Of a DNA stretch of 64,000 nt, positions 30,115 through 42,172 are shown in pieces. Each line of letters begins with the position of its first letter. Positions within the stretch are counted from its first letter, which is position 1. The position numbers and the translations under genes were made by a program. This DNA is from Rhineura floridana (lineage: Eukaryota > Chordata > Lepidosauria > Squamata > Rhineuridae). The DNA lies in NCBI RefSeq assembly GCF_030035675.1, contig NC_084499.1, positions 21,183,953 through 21,247,952 on the forward strand. Reading direction: 5' to 3'. The notes under the pieces are model-generated. The model saw only the letters and a list, made by a program, of their open reading frames with translations, had not been told where the DNA came from and did not search any database.

Positions 30115-30578
30115 AGGGAAGGGCAGCTCAGTGGTAGAGCACCTGCCTTGCATGCACAAGGTCCCAGATTCAATCCCCTACGACTTCTCCAGGTAGGCCT
30201 GGGAGCATCCCCTGCTTGAAACCCTGGAGAGCTGCTGCCAGTCAGTGTAGACAATACTGAGCTCAATGGAGCAATGGTCTCACCCAGTAAAAGCCAGCTT
30301 TCTACATTCCTTGTTCAATCAACTCTTTCTTCAGAACGATGAGGACTGGAATCTTGCTTTATTTTTAGGGGAAGGTCTGTAGCTGAGTGGTAGAGAGCAT
30401 CTGCTTTGCATGCACAGAAATCCCCAAGTTCAGTCCCCAATGGCATCTCCCAGCAGGGCTAGGAGAGACTCCTGCCTGAAGCCCTCAAGAACTGCTTCTG
30501 CCAGTCAGTGCAGACAATACTAAGCTAGATGAACCATTGGTCTGACTCAATATAAGGCAGCTTCCTAAGATCAACTGC
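30115..30578 (+). mobile_element. dimeric tRNA-derived SINE with CR1-like tails
   Basis: The clearest head-to-tail dimer on the + strand. Unit 1 (30115-30312) has GCTCAGTGGTAGAGCACCTG and CAGTCAGTGTAGACAATACT. The linker (TTCAATCAACTCTTTCTTCA to GCTTTATTTTTAGGGG) covers about 30313-30370. Unit 2 (30371-30578) has GAGTGGTAGAGAGCATCTGC and ends CTCAATATAAGGCAGCTTCC. Confidence 0.8.
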
Positions 30579-31357
30579 CCCCTCATATTTAAAAAAGGAG
30601 TAGAAGGCTGGACTGCAGCCCCCAGAAGTTGTCCAAGGATGAATGTACCCTTTCTGATAAAATAAAATAAAAAGTAACCAACCCTGATAAAGAGGAGTGC
30701 TCCTTAGCCAGGTCCCAAGTTGTTTCTTAGGGCCAAGTCACGCAGGACCTTGAAAACAGACTGGAAACATATCAGATTGGAAGATTACAGAGCCTGTAAC
30801 TTGCATTCTTCCGCTCCATAGCCATCGGCCTGTGGCTCTAGCTCACCCACTTTAGAGATATTGTGACTTCCAAAAAAGACTAGCGAACACACACACACAC
30901 ATACCCCGAACGATCGCAGTTTGGGTACTCTCAGCGGTAAGTAATTTATTGCAATTCGGTGGGCAAATATTAACTTCCTTTCCCCATGGACCCCAAAGCC
31001 AGGTTTGCAATGAAGTGTATTTGATTATACCTAGGGTTCTTTGGTGGTGCATTCTTGACAAAATTGGAATTCCCAAAAATAATTTGTGTTCTTTTTTTGC
31101 TTTTTTGTCAGCCTCGCTCTTTGAAATCCCTCCAGAGCAGCGTAACATTTGTTTCCTTCTTCACCCCCCGCCCATCGCCGCCTCTTAATCAGCAGGACAC
31201 AGAAACATGTTGACGTGGGCAGATCCCACTCACAGCAAGTACTTTTCATCTCCAAATCATGTACTTTGTGTCCTTAATGAGTACTCTCTGTTGGACTGAG
31301 AAATGACTGCGTTAGATTTTACGCTGGAGGCTCCTTGTTTGTATACATGCTTGCATG
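30579..31357. other. non-coding stretch, no element recognised
   Basis: CA repeat at about 30887-30902. Otherwise unique-looking and without a supported gene. Confidence 0.45.
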
Positions 31358-32165
31358 TTTCATAGAATCCTATAGCTGGGGGGGGGTCTTTGTAAAGTCC
31401 TCTAGTCGAGCCCCTGCTTGAATCAAGGACTCCAGAACTAAAGTATCCCCAACAAAGGTCTGTCCTGCCTTTGCCTGAAGAGCTAACCCACCCTTCCATT
31501 ATGTTTATGTATTATTATCATCATCATCATCACCATCATCTGAATTTATACCCCACACGTCCTCCCAAATGAGGCCAGGGCGGCAAACAAGTGATAATAC
31601 AATAAAAAGTTATTTAAACCAATCCCAGTATAGATGCAGACTGGGATACGGTCTCTACTTAAAAGGCTTGTTGAAGGAGGAAGGTCTTCAGTAGGCATTG
31701 AAAAGATAACAGAGATGGTGCCTGTCTGATATTTAAGGGGAGGGAATTCCAAAAGGGAGGTGCCACCATGCTAAAGGCCTACTTCTGACATAATACAGAA
31801 TGGACCTCCTGTCAGGATGGTGTTTGCAGGGTGCTCTCTCCTGCAGAACAAAGTGATTGGTTTGGTACGGAAGCGATGAGGTTATATTTTAGGTATCCTG
31901 GTCCCAAGCTGTATAGGGCTTTGCACACCTATACCAGCACCCTGAACGTAGCCCAGTAGCTTACTGGTTCCATTGCCAAACTGTTCTTGCCATCAGTAGG
32001 TTTCTCCTAAAGTTCCACCGAGATCTATCCTCCTGTAACTTAAGCCCATGACATCTCGTCCTGTGCTTTGGGCCTGCAGAGAACCAGTCTGCACCGCCTT
32101 CTCTGTAATGGCTCCTACCATGTGCCATCATGTCCCCTCTCAGTCTTCTCTTCTCCAGGTTAAAC
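31358..32165 (-). mobile_element. old CR1 LINE split by an L2 insertion
   Basis: The CR1 3' end at 31358-31500 (CATAGAATCCTATAGCTGGG) and an inner part at 31966-32165 (GTCCCCTCTCAGTCTTCTCT) flank an L2 copy. Avian-like CR1 type, frames destroyed. Confidence 0.6.
31508..31965 (-). mobile_element. L2 LINE 3' fragment nested in CR1
   Basis: The minus-strand 3' end lies at an ATT/ATC repeat (31511-31540). The body shares AAGGCTTGTTGAAGGAGGAA and GGGGAGGGAATTCCAAAAGG with the L2 copies at 8908 and 59170. Shifted frames keep TEDLPPSTSLLSRD-like remnants. Confidence 0.7.
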
Positions 32166-32485
32166 CTGGTCCAGGGACTGAACCTGAGATCTTCTGCTTG
32201 CAGAGCGCATTCTCCACCCACTGAGCTTCCCTGTCACCCCTTCCCCAAAAAATAAAGTAAGCTTCTAGTCCTCAACATTCTGAATGAAGGCCTGGATTAA
32301 ATAGGTACATAGGAGGCTGCCTTTTCCTGAGTCAGGCCATTGGCCCATTTAGCTCAGTATTGTCTACACTGACTGGCACAGGCTCTCCAGGGTTCCAGGC
32401 AGGGGTCCTTGGAGATGCCCAGGGATTTAACCAAGGACCTTCCTGCGAGCAAAGCAAGTGCTCTTCCACTGATCTGTGGCCCTTC
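32166..32485 (-). mobile_element. dimeric tRNA-derived SINE
   Basis: Inverted dimer. A truncated head (CTGAACCTGAGATCTTCTGC) at 32172-32245, linker CCCCAAAAAATAAAGTAAGC to CTGGATTAAATAG, and a full monomer at 32310-32485 containing AGCTCAGTATTGTCTACACT. Confidence 0.7.
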
Positions 32486-33384
32486 ACCCAAATCTATCCT
32501 GAAATGCTCCTAGTCCCCATCTGTTGAAAATCTGTGTCACAAGGACACCATGAAGCGAGAAGTGACTCAAACAGCTCTGGCTTCCAGGAAAACCAGCTCA
32601 TATGTCAAGGAAGAGTTGTGGGCTATCCAGGCAGGAATAACTGCTAAGAGCATCCCTCTGTTGCAGAAGCAACGGAAGTCACTCCCCCTTTTGTTTCAAA
32701 AGAGGTTAGCGAATCCTTTCAGAGCACTGAGGGACAGAGAGAAGTGTCTGTTTGAGCCATACATCAAACAGGCAAAGACAGGGACCGGCAAAATGAATGG
32801 AGCTCCACTCCACATCAGTAACAGCTCCGCTCAAAGCCTCTCTCTGCCTAGTGCCCCTTCAAATATTTATTCCCTGGAGTTCTCGTTTTTCACTCGCTAC
32901 AAATAGGAACCTGCTCTCCAAACCCCTGCAAGTTGATTTAATGCTAATAAACGGGAATATCAAAGTTCCAGCATGGGCTGACTTTAATTAAAATGACAAA
33001 GGAAGGGGATCTACAGGGATGATTTACTGGATGAAGGGAAAAAATGTTATATTTGCCTCCAGTGATTTTAATTAAAAAGAAACTGTGCCAGGCGTCAGGC
33101 ATAGAGAGCTGTTTTTGGTGGGTGAGGGCTGGAGGAAACGCTTTCAGATTGATTCATGGCGGGGGCAGTGCTTGCAGAGTGCATTTTAAAACAGAATTAG
33201 TTCCCGTTCAAATTTTCCTCCTCCAAAAAGGAACTAATTTCATTTTGCCTCCATTCACAAATCATTTGGCTTTTTCCCCCCCAGCCTTCAGAATTCCAGA
33301 ATTCTGAGTTTTTCAGCCTTCAGAATTTTACAAGCTGCTCTGCTAAAGTACGAAACATACTTAAGAAAACTAAGAAAACATCCA
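32486..33384. other. non-coding stretch, candidate CNE
   Basis: 32920-33090 (GTTGATTTAATGCTAATAAA, CTGACTTTAATTAAAATGAC, GTGATTTTAATTAAAAAGAA) is repeat-free and has several TTTAATTAAAA sites. A 118-aa frame at 32550-32906 has no domain features and is not called. Confidence 0.4.
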
Positions 33385-33945
33385 AAACATATGCACTTCT
33401 CTTAATTTTGCAATGCCGTTTTCTAGCCATGTAGTATGTACAAAAATGCATATGCTGGGGTAAATTGTGCAGAGAAATGCATATATAGTTCTCTTTCAAC
33501 AAGCCTTTTAAGTAGAGACCTTGTCCAAGTCTGCGTCTGTGTTGGAATTGCTTTTCAAGATGTTTTTAAAGCTTTTGTTTTTAAAGATGTCTTGTTTTAA
33601 TATGTTTTTAAATAGGTTGTTATAATACATCTTAAAATCTGTTTTTAAGATGTGAAGAGTGTTTTTAGTGTTTTATTAGAATAATAATATATTTGTGAAA
33701 ATAACACAAAAATGCACCACACTGGGGAAAATCGCTTTGCAAAAAAAAATGTGTATATTAGGCACATTTGCATATGAAGATGTGCATTTCAGATAAAATT
33801 TGCATTGAGATGCTGATGAATTTTCATAAGGATTTATTTTTTTTAAGTGCTGATTGATGTGGAAATGTAGACAACTGAACTGAAGATTGGGAAACTGTGA
33901 ATCTGAGAGAAACCAAAATGGACAGATTCAGCCATTCCTGATATT
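33385..33945 (+). mobile_element. hAT MITE, ~425-bp family, split by an L2 tail
   Basis: Left part CTTAATTTTGCAATGCCGTT, then TACAAAAATGCATATGCTGG. It resumes at about 33691 with GTGAAAATAACACAAAAATG and ends near ACAGATTCAGCCATTCCTGA. The left terminus is missing or too decayed to place. Confidence 0.6.
33488..33690 (+). mobile_element. L2 LINE 3' tail nested in a hAT MITE
   Basis: TTCAACAAGCCTTTTAAGTA, then GACCTTGTCCAAGTCTGCGT and GTGTTGGAATTG is the complement of the L2 segment at 59250-59330. It ends in an AATAATAAT-like tail. Confidence 0.6.
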
Positions 33946-34959
33946 AGGCAAGATGCGGAGGGGGGCATCTTTATCTGTTGAGTTATCCACATTACAATAG
34001 CAAAGAATAATTCAGGCTCCCGTTTGCTACACTTGATTTTCAGGCCAAAGATCGTGGTATAGAAGCATTTCCCAGAAAACACATTGTGGAACTATTTGCC
34101 TTCTTTCTAGCCTGGTCTGCGTCACTTTCTCACCTGGTGTCTGGACTGCTCTACCAGTTTCTACCTTGGCTCCTGCCGTTTCTTTCCCTTTCCTCCATCT
34201 GTCATCTGGGTTATCCTAGCCAATCAGGGATCACATAGCGATTGGGACAATGTCCTCATGCTTCACACATAGCCAGCCTGATTTGCCCACATGAAGAAGT
34301 GACCACAGGCTTCCGAGGTCGACTGAGTCAGGGCAATGTCAATAACACAAAGGAACTCTTTTTTGCAAAGACTGGTTTTTTTTAAGGGGGGGACTGTTTT
34401 GTGACATAGCTAAAAATATCAGTGAAAATTTTAGACTGTATTGGCTTGGGGGGGGTGGACATGCCACTTGATTTACCAGCAGGCTGGCCATGACAGGGAC
34501 CAGTGCCTTAGACATTTTTTTTAAAGCCTGGGAGGCTGTCTACTCTGCCTCACAAATGGAATTAAATAAATATTCTCTCTCCCTTGATTCCCTTCAGGAC
34601 AGGCTTATTAAAGGCAAGAGCTGGATTGCAGACTGCCTCGCAGCCTGTCTAGATTGGATTTCACTCTTTTATCTCCATAATCCCCCCAAGCATTTTAATG
34701 TTGGAAAAGTAATGGCATCCTAAAGCCAAATTTAATTTAGACTTCCCCAAGCTTTTCAGAGTTGGTGTTTTGCAGCTACAGCAGTAAGCCTTGTTCTCTA
34801 GCTGTATTTAAAATACCAATAGGGTTTTGAAAGCAAGGGATCTTCATGCACACACACACACATCAGCCTGACTTCAAGGAGACATCTGTGTGTGAGAGAG
34901 AGGGGAGGAGAGAGAGACTCTATATTGAGATGTGATTATCTGAGCGGTGTTCCTGCACT
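33946..34959. other. non-coding stretch, candidate CNE
   Basis: 34580-34740 (GACAGGCTTATTAAAGGCAA, CATTTTAATGTTGGAAAAGT) looks unique and AT-rich, possibly conserved. CA and GA repeats at 34850-34862 and 34891-34916. No supported exon. Confidence 0.35.
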
Positions 34960-35440
34960 TACCCAGGGTTTGGTTTCTGTGGAAAGAAGGCCAGTGGAGA
35001 CTATGGTGTCTTATAGGGTATATAGTGTTTATTTACACATATTCTCAACCTGAGCTTAAGATGGAGGGATTCACAGCATTAGCGGTCCAATAGATCTTTT
35101 CCATCAGGCTTGTAGGGAGACACCCCAAAGCCATATTGCAGAGAGCAAGCCTCTCTGTGTCTCCCCAGTTCCCCGGTCCTTCAGACTAGACTAAAAACAC
35201 AAGCCTCTCCTTGGATCCAGGACGGGGGACAAGGGCATCTCCCCTGAAAGGAGTTCCCTTTGGATATCCAGATTGGCCATTCAATAAGCCCATTAACTCC
35301 CAGGCTAGCTTAACAAAGGAAACTAGCCTGATCAGTAGAGCAGGTTTCTTGCTTGCATATCCCAGCTTCAGATACAAGGGCTTGAAGGGGGACACAAAGA
35401 CATCATCTATCTCATCCCTCAGTCCCTAACAGGTAGGATA
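34960..35440. other. unclassified repeat-like block, possibly a degraded LTR-type element
   Basis: About 480 bp of mixed composition, set apart from its AT-rich surroundings. It has no tRNA-like, L2 or CR1 match. An LTR retroelement remnant is one possibility. No paired ends or coding domains were seen, so the class is open. If it is such an element it is an old, broken fossil. Confidence 0.2.
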
Positions 35441-36473
35441 TAAATTAAAGAAAGAAAGAAAGCGCATTTAGACATTTGCCTGAACGCATGAGTGCTCAAA
35501 TTCTGGGTGAGGTCATGCAAGGATTTCCCCTCATGTCCTCTTGATTGTTCACCACCACCACCACTCTGTCCTTGATCCTTCCTGTGTTGCATGGAGAAGG
35601 TCTGCCTGTTTGCTTGAGCATAAGTAGAACCCTCTGTGCAATCAGGGCCTTTTCAGAGCCCCATTAACTTCAATGGGTCTACTCTGAGTAGGACTCAGTA
35701 GGCTATCCCTCATTGTTTTTGCAGAAGAATTTGAGGAGGGAGCTTTCTGGGGTGGCACCAATGCACCCTAATAAATGGCCTACCTTGCTATCCTCTGCAG
35801 TTGGCTCTGCTTGGTGGTAACAAAGAGGTCCCGGAATGAGATGTTAGAGGTTTTCAATATCATTGCAGGATGTTGAGAATGAGAGTGTGTGCACTCACGC
35901 ATGCATCTTCCCCCCCCCCGAAAGGCATGAATAAGGTTACTCAGCCTGGCTCTAACTTGGCTCATCAACTTCCAAGTTCCCCAAGTAAGCAAAACAAGGA
36001 ATTGGATTAGCATGCATACGTTTGCTGCTAATGTTGCTCAAAATCTGCAGCCACAGCAATGACCGGGGCCTGCAGCAAATTAAAATGAATTGGCTTTGTG
36101 AAGTGAAATAAAATGTCATTTTGCAGAAACTGCCAATTTCATGTTGGTAACAGCCCCCTCCCCATTTTGCTTGTCCCAAATATGCTCTGTTATTGGTGTG
36201 GGGAGAAGAGGAAACCACTGAGATTTTGCTGGAAAATCCTAGTATGAACAGACGGTGTTGGGGTGGGGGTGGGGATGGGGGAAGAGAGAGAAAGAAATTG
36301 CAGGGTTCATGTTTGTCCTGAGATTTGCTTTACTAGAGTGCACCATCAGAAAGCACAGTGAAACAAGCTGTAGTAGCATTGAAATGACCCCTAGCTTTTT
36401 TGGGCAACTTTTATATGGACGAGCAATTATTTTTAAAATAAATTTTAAAAAGTCAGGGCAAGATATATAGACT
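35441..36473. other. non-coding stretch
   Basis: 35645-35705 holds a copy of the short palindromic repeat (CATTAACTTCAATGGGTCTA). A C-run lies at 35910-35918 and a G-rich run at 36255-36285. No gene. Confidence 0.4.
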
Positions 36474-36655
36474 AGGAAGGGCCGTAGCTCAGTGGCTGAG
36501 CATCTGCTTTGCACACAGAAGGTCCCAGGTTCAATCCCTGGAAAAGATGCCCTTTCTGAACATCTACCCTGGAGAGCCCTCACCGCTCAGTGCAGACAAT
36601 CCCGACTTAAATGGACCAGGCCCAGATGAAGGCAGCATCTTATATTCTTATGAAT
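36474..36655 (+). mobile_element. tRNA-derived SINE, monomer, diverged body
   Basis: The head is nearly perfect (GGGCCGTAGCTCAGTGGCTG, then GGTCCCAGGTTCAATCCCTG). The body and tail are diverged (GCTCAGTGCAGACAATCCCG). No linker. Confidence 0.75.
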
Positions 36656-37034
36656 GAGCAGACATTTTTGGAAGGCATCCTGAAAAAAAATCATGTGGGA
36701 GGATCACACACACACACCCCCCAACACTTCTGCCAAGAAACATTCATGAAAAGCTGTGAGCAGTTTTTGGCTCAGCTCTAGAGAGCGTCAAATCTAAAAA
36801 TATGATGCTACATGCGAGATAATTACAGGCTATTGAATTTAAATCAATGGCAGCTTTTCGGTACAAAAAAACCCCCAGTGCACTGAAAGCTTTATTGCTG
36901 TGTTCTGAAAAACCAGCCTGGCATTTGTTTAAGAACATTTGCTCATGCTGAGCCTCATGTTCGTCACTTGCATGTACCATTTTCAAGGAAAACTCAGATC
37001 ATTCCATGTATCAATCATCTAATCAGCTAAGGAG
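36656..37034. other. non-coding stretch, no element recognised
   Basis: Unique-looking, no gene. Confidence 0.4.
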
Positions 37035-37300
37035 TCCAATGTAAAGATTTGCTCTTAACATATAAAGCCTTGGACAGCTTGAGACCCAAGTATCTGAGGA
37101 AGTGCCTTCCCTTCTACCAGCCAGCCCAAACTTTAGGATCAGTGGAAGATGCCACATTTTTGGCAAAAAGAAGGAGAATGAAATCATGAGACCAGGCATT
37201 CTTGGTGGTGGCACCCTGGCTTTGGAATGCCCTCCCCAGGGGATATTCAGTCTGTGGTTGACAGTGCCCTCTACAGCATCTCTGATTAGAGCACATCTGC
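37035..37300 (+). mobile_element. L2 LINE reverse transcriptase C-terminal fragment
   Basis: The frame gives ALNIKALDSLRPKYLRKCLP, then a region ending AFLVVAPWLWNALPRG, matching the L2 pattern KALYGFGPVYL...VVAPTLWNSLP. One stop interrupts it. Confidence 0.65.
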
Positions 37301-38213
37301 GACATTCTGCAACAGATATCCTGACTTTTATTTCCCAGGAAACTTCCTCGAGTTAATCCTTTATAAAAATTCCAGTTATCACATCTAGTCAGAACTGGCA
37401 ACCACCTTTGACATGCAGGTGTGGAGTTGTTAAGGAGATGGGCCTAGCCTCAGAGTAAATTTCTGATTGGTAACAGAGATCATTGACATCAGAGATGGAG
37501 TGTGCATCATAACTGGGCCAAAGAAAATCTCTATCCATCTCCATGAAGGGGTTGACTTTTACTGGTTTTAGATACTCTCAGTCTTTGGACTCCTGATTAG
37601 ATTATTCCAGAAGACAATGCATTTATCTCTCAGAGCCTGTCTTTACAAGGAACTCTGCACATACTCTGAAATGAAGACTGCTCAAAGAGGTAAGATGGAA
37701 CTAGCTACATTAGATTGACTTTTTGATGTCATTGGAAGTCTGTGTGTGAGATCTGAGTTCTTTTTCTCCTCTTCCCCACTTTCTGAAATAAACTTATTTT
37801 TCTACTTGGATATTTGGCTCCTTTAGTTCAAAATTGAATTTCTCATTGAAACCTTCCCTATGCGCGAAGATTGCACAGTTATTAAAGTTGACCCTGGCGT
37901 TCGTTGGATGGCAGAAGATTTTGTTAACTCCTGGGTCCTCTGGGGCTTTGGGGAAGTCAGTCCAGAACTCCTTGCTCTTTATTCTTCCTAGAGCTGGGCT
38001 GGAGGGAGGGGGCCCTTGTCAGTATGGCTCAGAGTCTTCCTCTACAGCTGGGAAGTCTAGTGGTCATCCTGTTTGGTGGAAGCCTGTCATAGTGCCTTTG
38101 TGCGCAGGGGGAGGAGGATCCTTTATACAAAAAAGGGGATTGACAGTAGCTAAAAGTATCCCCCAGCCATCACAGGTGGGACCAAAATAAATAAATAAAA
38201 GGTTTCTCCCAGT
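37301..38213. other. non-coding stretch, no element recognised
   Basis: A 118-aa + strand frame (37834-38190) has no domain. AAATAAATAAATAAAAGG at 38187-38203 may be a LINE or SINE tail. Confidence 0.4.
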
Positions 38214-38639
38214 TAGGGATATGTGAATCTATTAATTTTGATTTCTCTTTTTTCCAATCTTAAATTCAGTTCTCCACATCAGTTTGTGATTTTGTTTTGT
38301 TTTGTTTTAAGTCCTCACAAAAATTCTTCAGCGTTTTAGTGTGGCTTTCCCCTAACAGTTGTATTTTTGTGTGCAGCTTCCCCTCATCTACACATTTTTG
38401 CAAATCAATTTCCCCCCTAATACAATGCATTCTTATGCAATGTTTTCACTAATATATGCATTCATATGCCCGCTTTACCCTAGCAAATGCAACTTTGTTA
38501 CACATTCCTTGGCAGGAAAATTCTGCATTGCAAAATTTGGAGAAGTGTGGATTTCAAAGGAGAGCTATGTTTCAGTATGCATCATGTTTCAAAAAATGCG
38601 AATTGGGGAAGTTTGCCTTTCAGTTTCTGTCCCATCTGA
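38214..38639 (-). mobile_element. hAT MITE, ~425-bp family, with target duplication
   Basis: Inverted 426-bp copy beginning TAGGGATATGTGAATC. The flanks CTCCCAGT (38206-38213) and CTCCCAAC (38640-38647) match at 6 of 8 bases, consistent with an old 8-bp duplication. Confidence 0.75.
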
Positions 38640-39394
38640 CTCCCAACCGCAAAAAGTAATTAAAAAAAAGTTGATAGGCCTTCGTTGGGGTGTGGACATG
38701 GGCCACACTTTCTGGCCAGCACGATTCAACAAAATGCTTCCACCTGATTATGTCCACAGCCTGGAGAAGGGTGCCCTCTGAGCCATTGCTCAGAAAGATA
38801 CAAGTGATCGAGCATGACAACTCCATCAGGCCACCTTTGCTGACCCAGAGAAGGAATCTTGTACCCTTAACTGGCAGCACAGACAGGCTATACGCCTTTT
38901 GCTATGTGTATTTGAGAAACTCAAGTTGAGGATATTTTGCTCTGAGATGCAAGAAAAAGGGGTGTTTTGAGTGTTGTTTAGTAAAACTGCTCAGTTTTAA
39001 CAAGCAAAACCATCTGAATGCAATTACTCTCAAGAATTGTGCCACGTTATAAGGAGGTCAGGGGACTGAGAATGCCAGGGCTTTGTATTCTAGAAGAGCT
39101 CCTCAGTGCTGCTTTAACAACTTCAGCATGAAGCTGGTCAGTTATTCCCAATTATTACATCATTTGGTTAAAATATGTGCCTGCACCTTTAACTGTCAAA
39201 AGCCAGATACCATGCAAAGGTGCGATAAGTATCAAAAACTGCCGCCCTCTTTATCAGTGGGTTGATTGGGGGGAGGAAGGGGGCATGGAAGTTGGGTATG
39301 CATGCAAGATATTGCACAATGAATGAGTAGTATATAATAGTATGCGAAAATGATTTGGACAGCCAGTGAGACAAAGTGATTAGGACAGAGGGAC
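38640..39394. other. non-coding stretch, no element recognised
   Basis: No supported gene or repeat. Confidence 0.4.
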
Positions 39395-39580
39395 CCATCT
39401 TATCCTGACCCAGACCCATGGTCCCTTTAGCTCAGTATTGTCTACACTGACTGGCAGCAGCTCTCTGGGGTTTCAGGCAGGAGTCTTCTCCCAAGCCCTA
39501 CCTAAAGATGCTATTGGGGATCGAGCCTGGGACCTTCTGCATGCCACGCAATGCTCTGCCACTGAGCTATGGCCTTTCCC
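39395..39580 (-). mobile_element. tRNA-derived SINE, monomer
   Basis: Inverted: AGCTCAGTATTGTCTACACT at the left, GGGACCTTCTGCATGCC and GCCACTGAGCTATGGCC at the right. No linker at either side. Confidence 0.8.
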
Positions 39581-41944
39581 AGCAGTAACTCATGTGGTGC
39601 CCTCTAGAAATTATGGACCATGATACAACTTCCGTCATCCCTGGCTACTGGCCCCACTGACTGAGGCTTGCTCCAAGAGGTGGTGGGAAGCTGATCTGGA
39701 GACCCTCCCTAGGCTTCTCATTTTGGTTGCTCTGGGCACCTTCTCAGTTTAGAAGCTGGAGTGTTGCTGAGCACAGCCCCAGAACCTGGCAGGCACATCC
39801 GTTCAATCCAATCTCCAACTGCAAGGAGAGATTGATTTGGCAGCTGGAAGCCTTTGATGGATGCTGTTCTGCTTGGTCACATGGAGAGTGCAAGTGGGGA
39901 CAAATATTTTGCCTAGCTGGGAGGTTAGCTCAGGTGGTGGACGGACCTGTCAGCCCTCTCTCTTTGGCAGAGGAAGCCTGATCACAAGACTTTTCTACAG
40001 AGGCATGGCCTCTTGTCATATAGCACTTTTTAAAATGCCTGCAGAACTCTGCCAAGTGAACCAAAGGTCTGCCCTGAACTGAATTCTGTGACCTGTCAAC
40101 TTCTGCAAAAAGATGAACAACCTGCTCTGCTCTTTCACATAATGGGTATAATTTATTCTGGTTTTGCTGGTTACTTTGGAGGGAAGAATTGCAGTGACAG
40201 CTCCTGACCTCTGGGAATATAATTCAGCCACCCTTCCAGTTTCTGACATTTCACCACACTTTTGAACCATCTAGTTAAAAAGCTGCTTTCTAGGCCTATT
40301 CTTTTCCATTTTATCTGCACTAATGCGAAATCTCATGATAAACATTTTCCTTGCCACAATCAGCTGTACGCCATGGGTTGCCATTGTGGCACCACCTGCA
40401 GAGACCTCCCAGTGCAACCACAAGGCAGCTACACCCCTGGGGAGAGGGGGAGAGGGTCAGACTTGTGCTCCTTAAAGCTCCCCAGGATACTCAGAGGCCC
40501 ACGTTGCCTCTTCCTGTGAGACACCACCTGATGGGGCCTTCACCAGAGGGGCTCCGGCACCCTCCTCTCATTGCAGGAGCTGCAGGCAAGCCTATTTTCC
40601 ATGGAGTGGCCCTTCTTACCTACAGCCTCAAAGGTTCTCTCTCATGTAGTGGTTTATGTTCCCCAACCTTTGTGCTTCTCCCTTTCTCTCTCCTGGCTCA
40701 TCACTGGGCTTACTAGCCCCGGCTTGTTTCCTTACACATCCTTGTCACTTGCGCTGCAGCCTGTCTGAGGTCTATGAATCCATCAAACATCTGTCTGCCC
40801 ATCCATTTTCTCTCTATATATATCCCTGGGACCTCTCCTCTGACATCCCAGCATCCTCCTTTTTATGCAGCTGCCGTGAGCATCTGGGTAAATGCCCCGC
40901 AGCTGCTGCCATCCCATCGCATCACCTTTGGCTCACCTGGGCCTCCGTTGGTGCTAGCAGGGAGAGGAAGGGCACCGGAGGCAGAAGCAACGCCTCCCTT
41001 CTCCGGACAGAAAGGGGAAAGCAGTAGGCGAACTGCTGTGGCCAGGACTACCCCAAGGCATTTTCCTTTCTGCCTGAAGCAAAGGACAAGATGGGCCCCC
41101 CTCCTCACTCCACAGTCTGCCACCTGAGACAGTTCTCTCACTCTAATGAGAGGGACAGCCCTGGCTGCAGCCACAAAGATAAGGCCTTGGCAGGGACACC
41201 AAAGGGAAGCCCAGAGGCAGGTAGGCAGGCAGGTTGCCTGGAGCAGGCTCCGCAAAAGACCCACACAGACACAGCCTGCCTTGTGTGAGGCCTGCACAGA
41301 GGGCTCTGCCCACTTCTGAGCTGCAGCGTCGTATGAGAAATGTAGGGGCAGCCCTTCAAAGGATGGGTGCCCTGTAGGACCTAAGAGAGACTGAACGGAG
41401 CATTAACCTGGCATCACATGTGGTTTAGAAGGTTACAAGAGAGGAATTTATGCTGGCTGGAAAGAAAAGGCCGCTGGAGGCATGCCCCACAGAACAAATT
41501 GCGACCCATTCCTCTGGTCTCCACCTGAACATTCGTTGACTCTTTGGGATATTTGCATTCGGGGGGTTGAGTGAGGAAAGGGATTGGGTTTGATTTGGGG
41601 GCCCACATTTTGTTATAGTTAACCAGACTTAACCAAGACCCGAAGGTTGAGTGTCCCTGCAGGTTGATCTCTACTGTCCATTTAATAAGCTTACTTATAT
41701 GCTGGACCCCTGGAAACAGGTCCAGATGCTGGAGGACATATAAATATTCAATACACCGAGATTGAGCTCTTTTAAAAAACAACTCTCCATTTAAATATTT
41801 ATGACAATCCTCCAGGCTGGCTGGCTATTGAAGCATCCCATCATGCTGCTGGGAGTTGTGTTTCTCTCTCTGTATGTGTGTGTGTGTCCCCGACGGAGCT
41901 CTGTGACTTGTGAGAGCCAGTATTTTAAATGCAAAAGCTGGAGC
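39581..41944. other. non-coding stretch of ~2.4 kb, GC-richer in the middle
   Basis: No host exon recognised. 40350-41300 is GC-richer and gives several overlapping open frames (for example 121, 123 and 144 aa) on both strands. None shows a domain, splice pattern or consistent coding frame, so they are read as chance frames. About 41040-41110 (GGACTACCCCAAGGCATTTT) resembles a hAT end. Confidence 0.4.
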
Positions 41945-42172
41945 AACTTAGCCACTTTGTCTATGCTCTGACTCCACTGTCGGAGGCAGTAATGCCTCTG
42001 GATAATACTGGTTGCTGGGAATCACCAGTGGGGAGAGGTGCTGCTGTTGCGCTCCGGTCCTGCTTGTGGGCTTCCCATTGGGGCATCTGGCTGGCCACTG
42101 TGAGAACAGGAGGCTGGACTAGACGGGACCCCTTTGGCCTGGCCCAACAGCCAGGCTCTTCTGCTGTTCTTA
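41945..42172 (+). mobile_element. CR1 LINE 3' fragment
   Basis: CACTGTCGGAGGCAGTAATG, then CTTGTGGGCTTCCCATTGGG and a terminus GGCTCTTCTGCTGTTCTTAT. CR1 3' UTR of the AAGAACATAAGAAG type. Confidence 0.75.

Noticed and set aside
40351-41297. Several overlapping 120-144-aa frames as a small gene cluster
   Set aside because: They overlap on both strands in a GC-richer patch, share no domain, and show no splice sites or frame bias.
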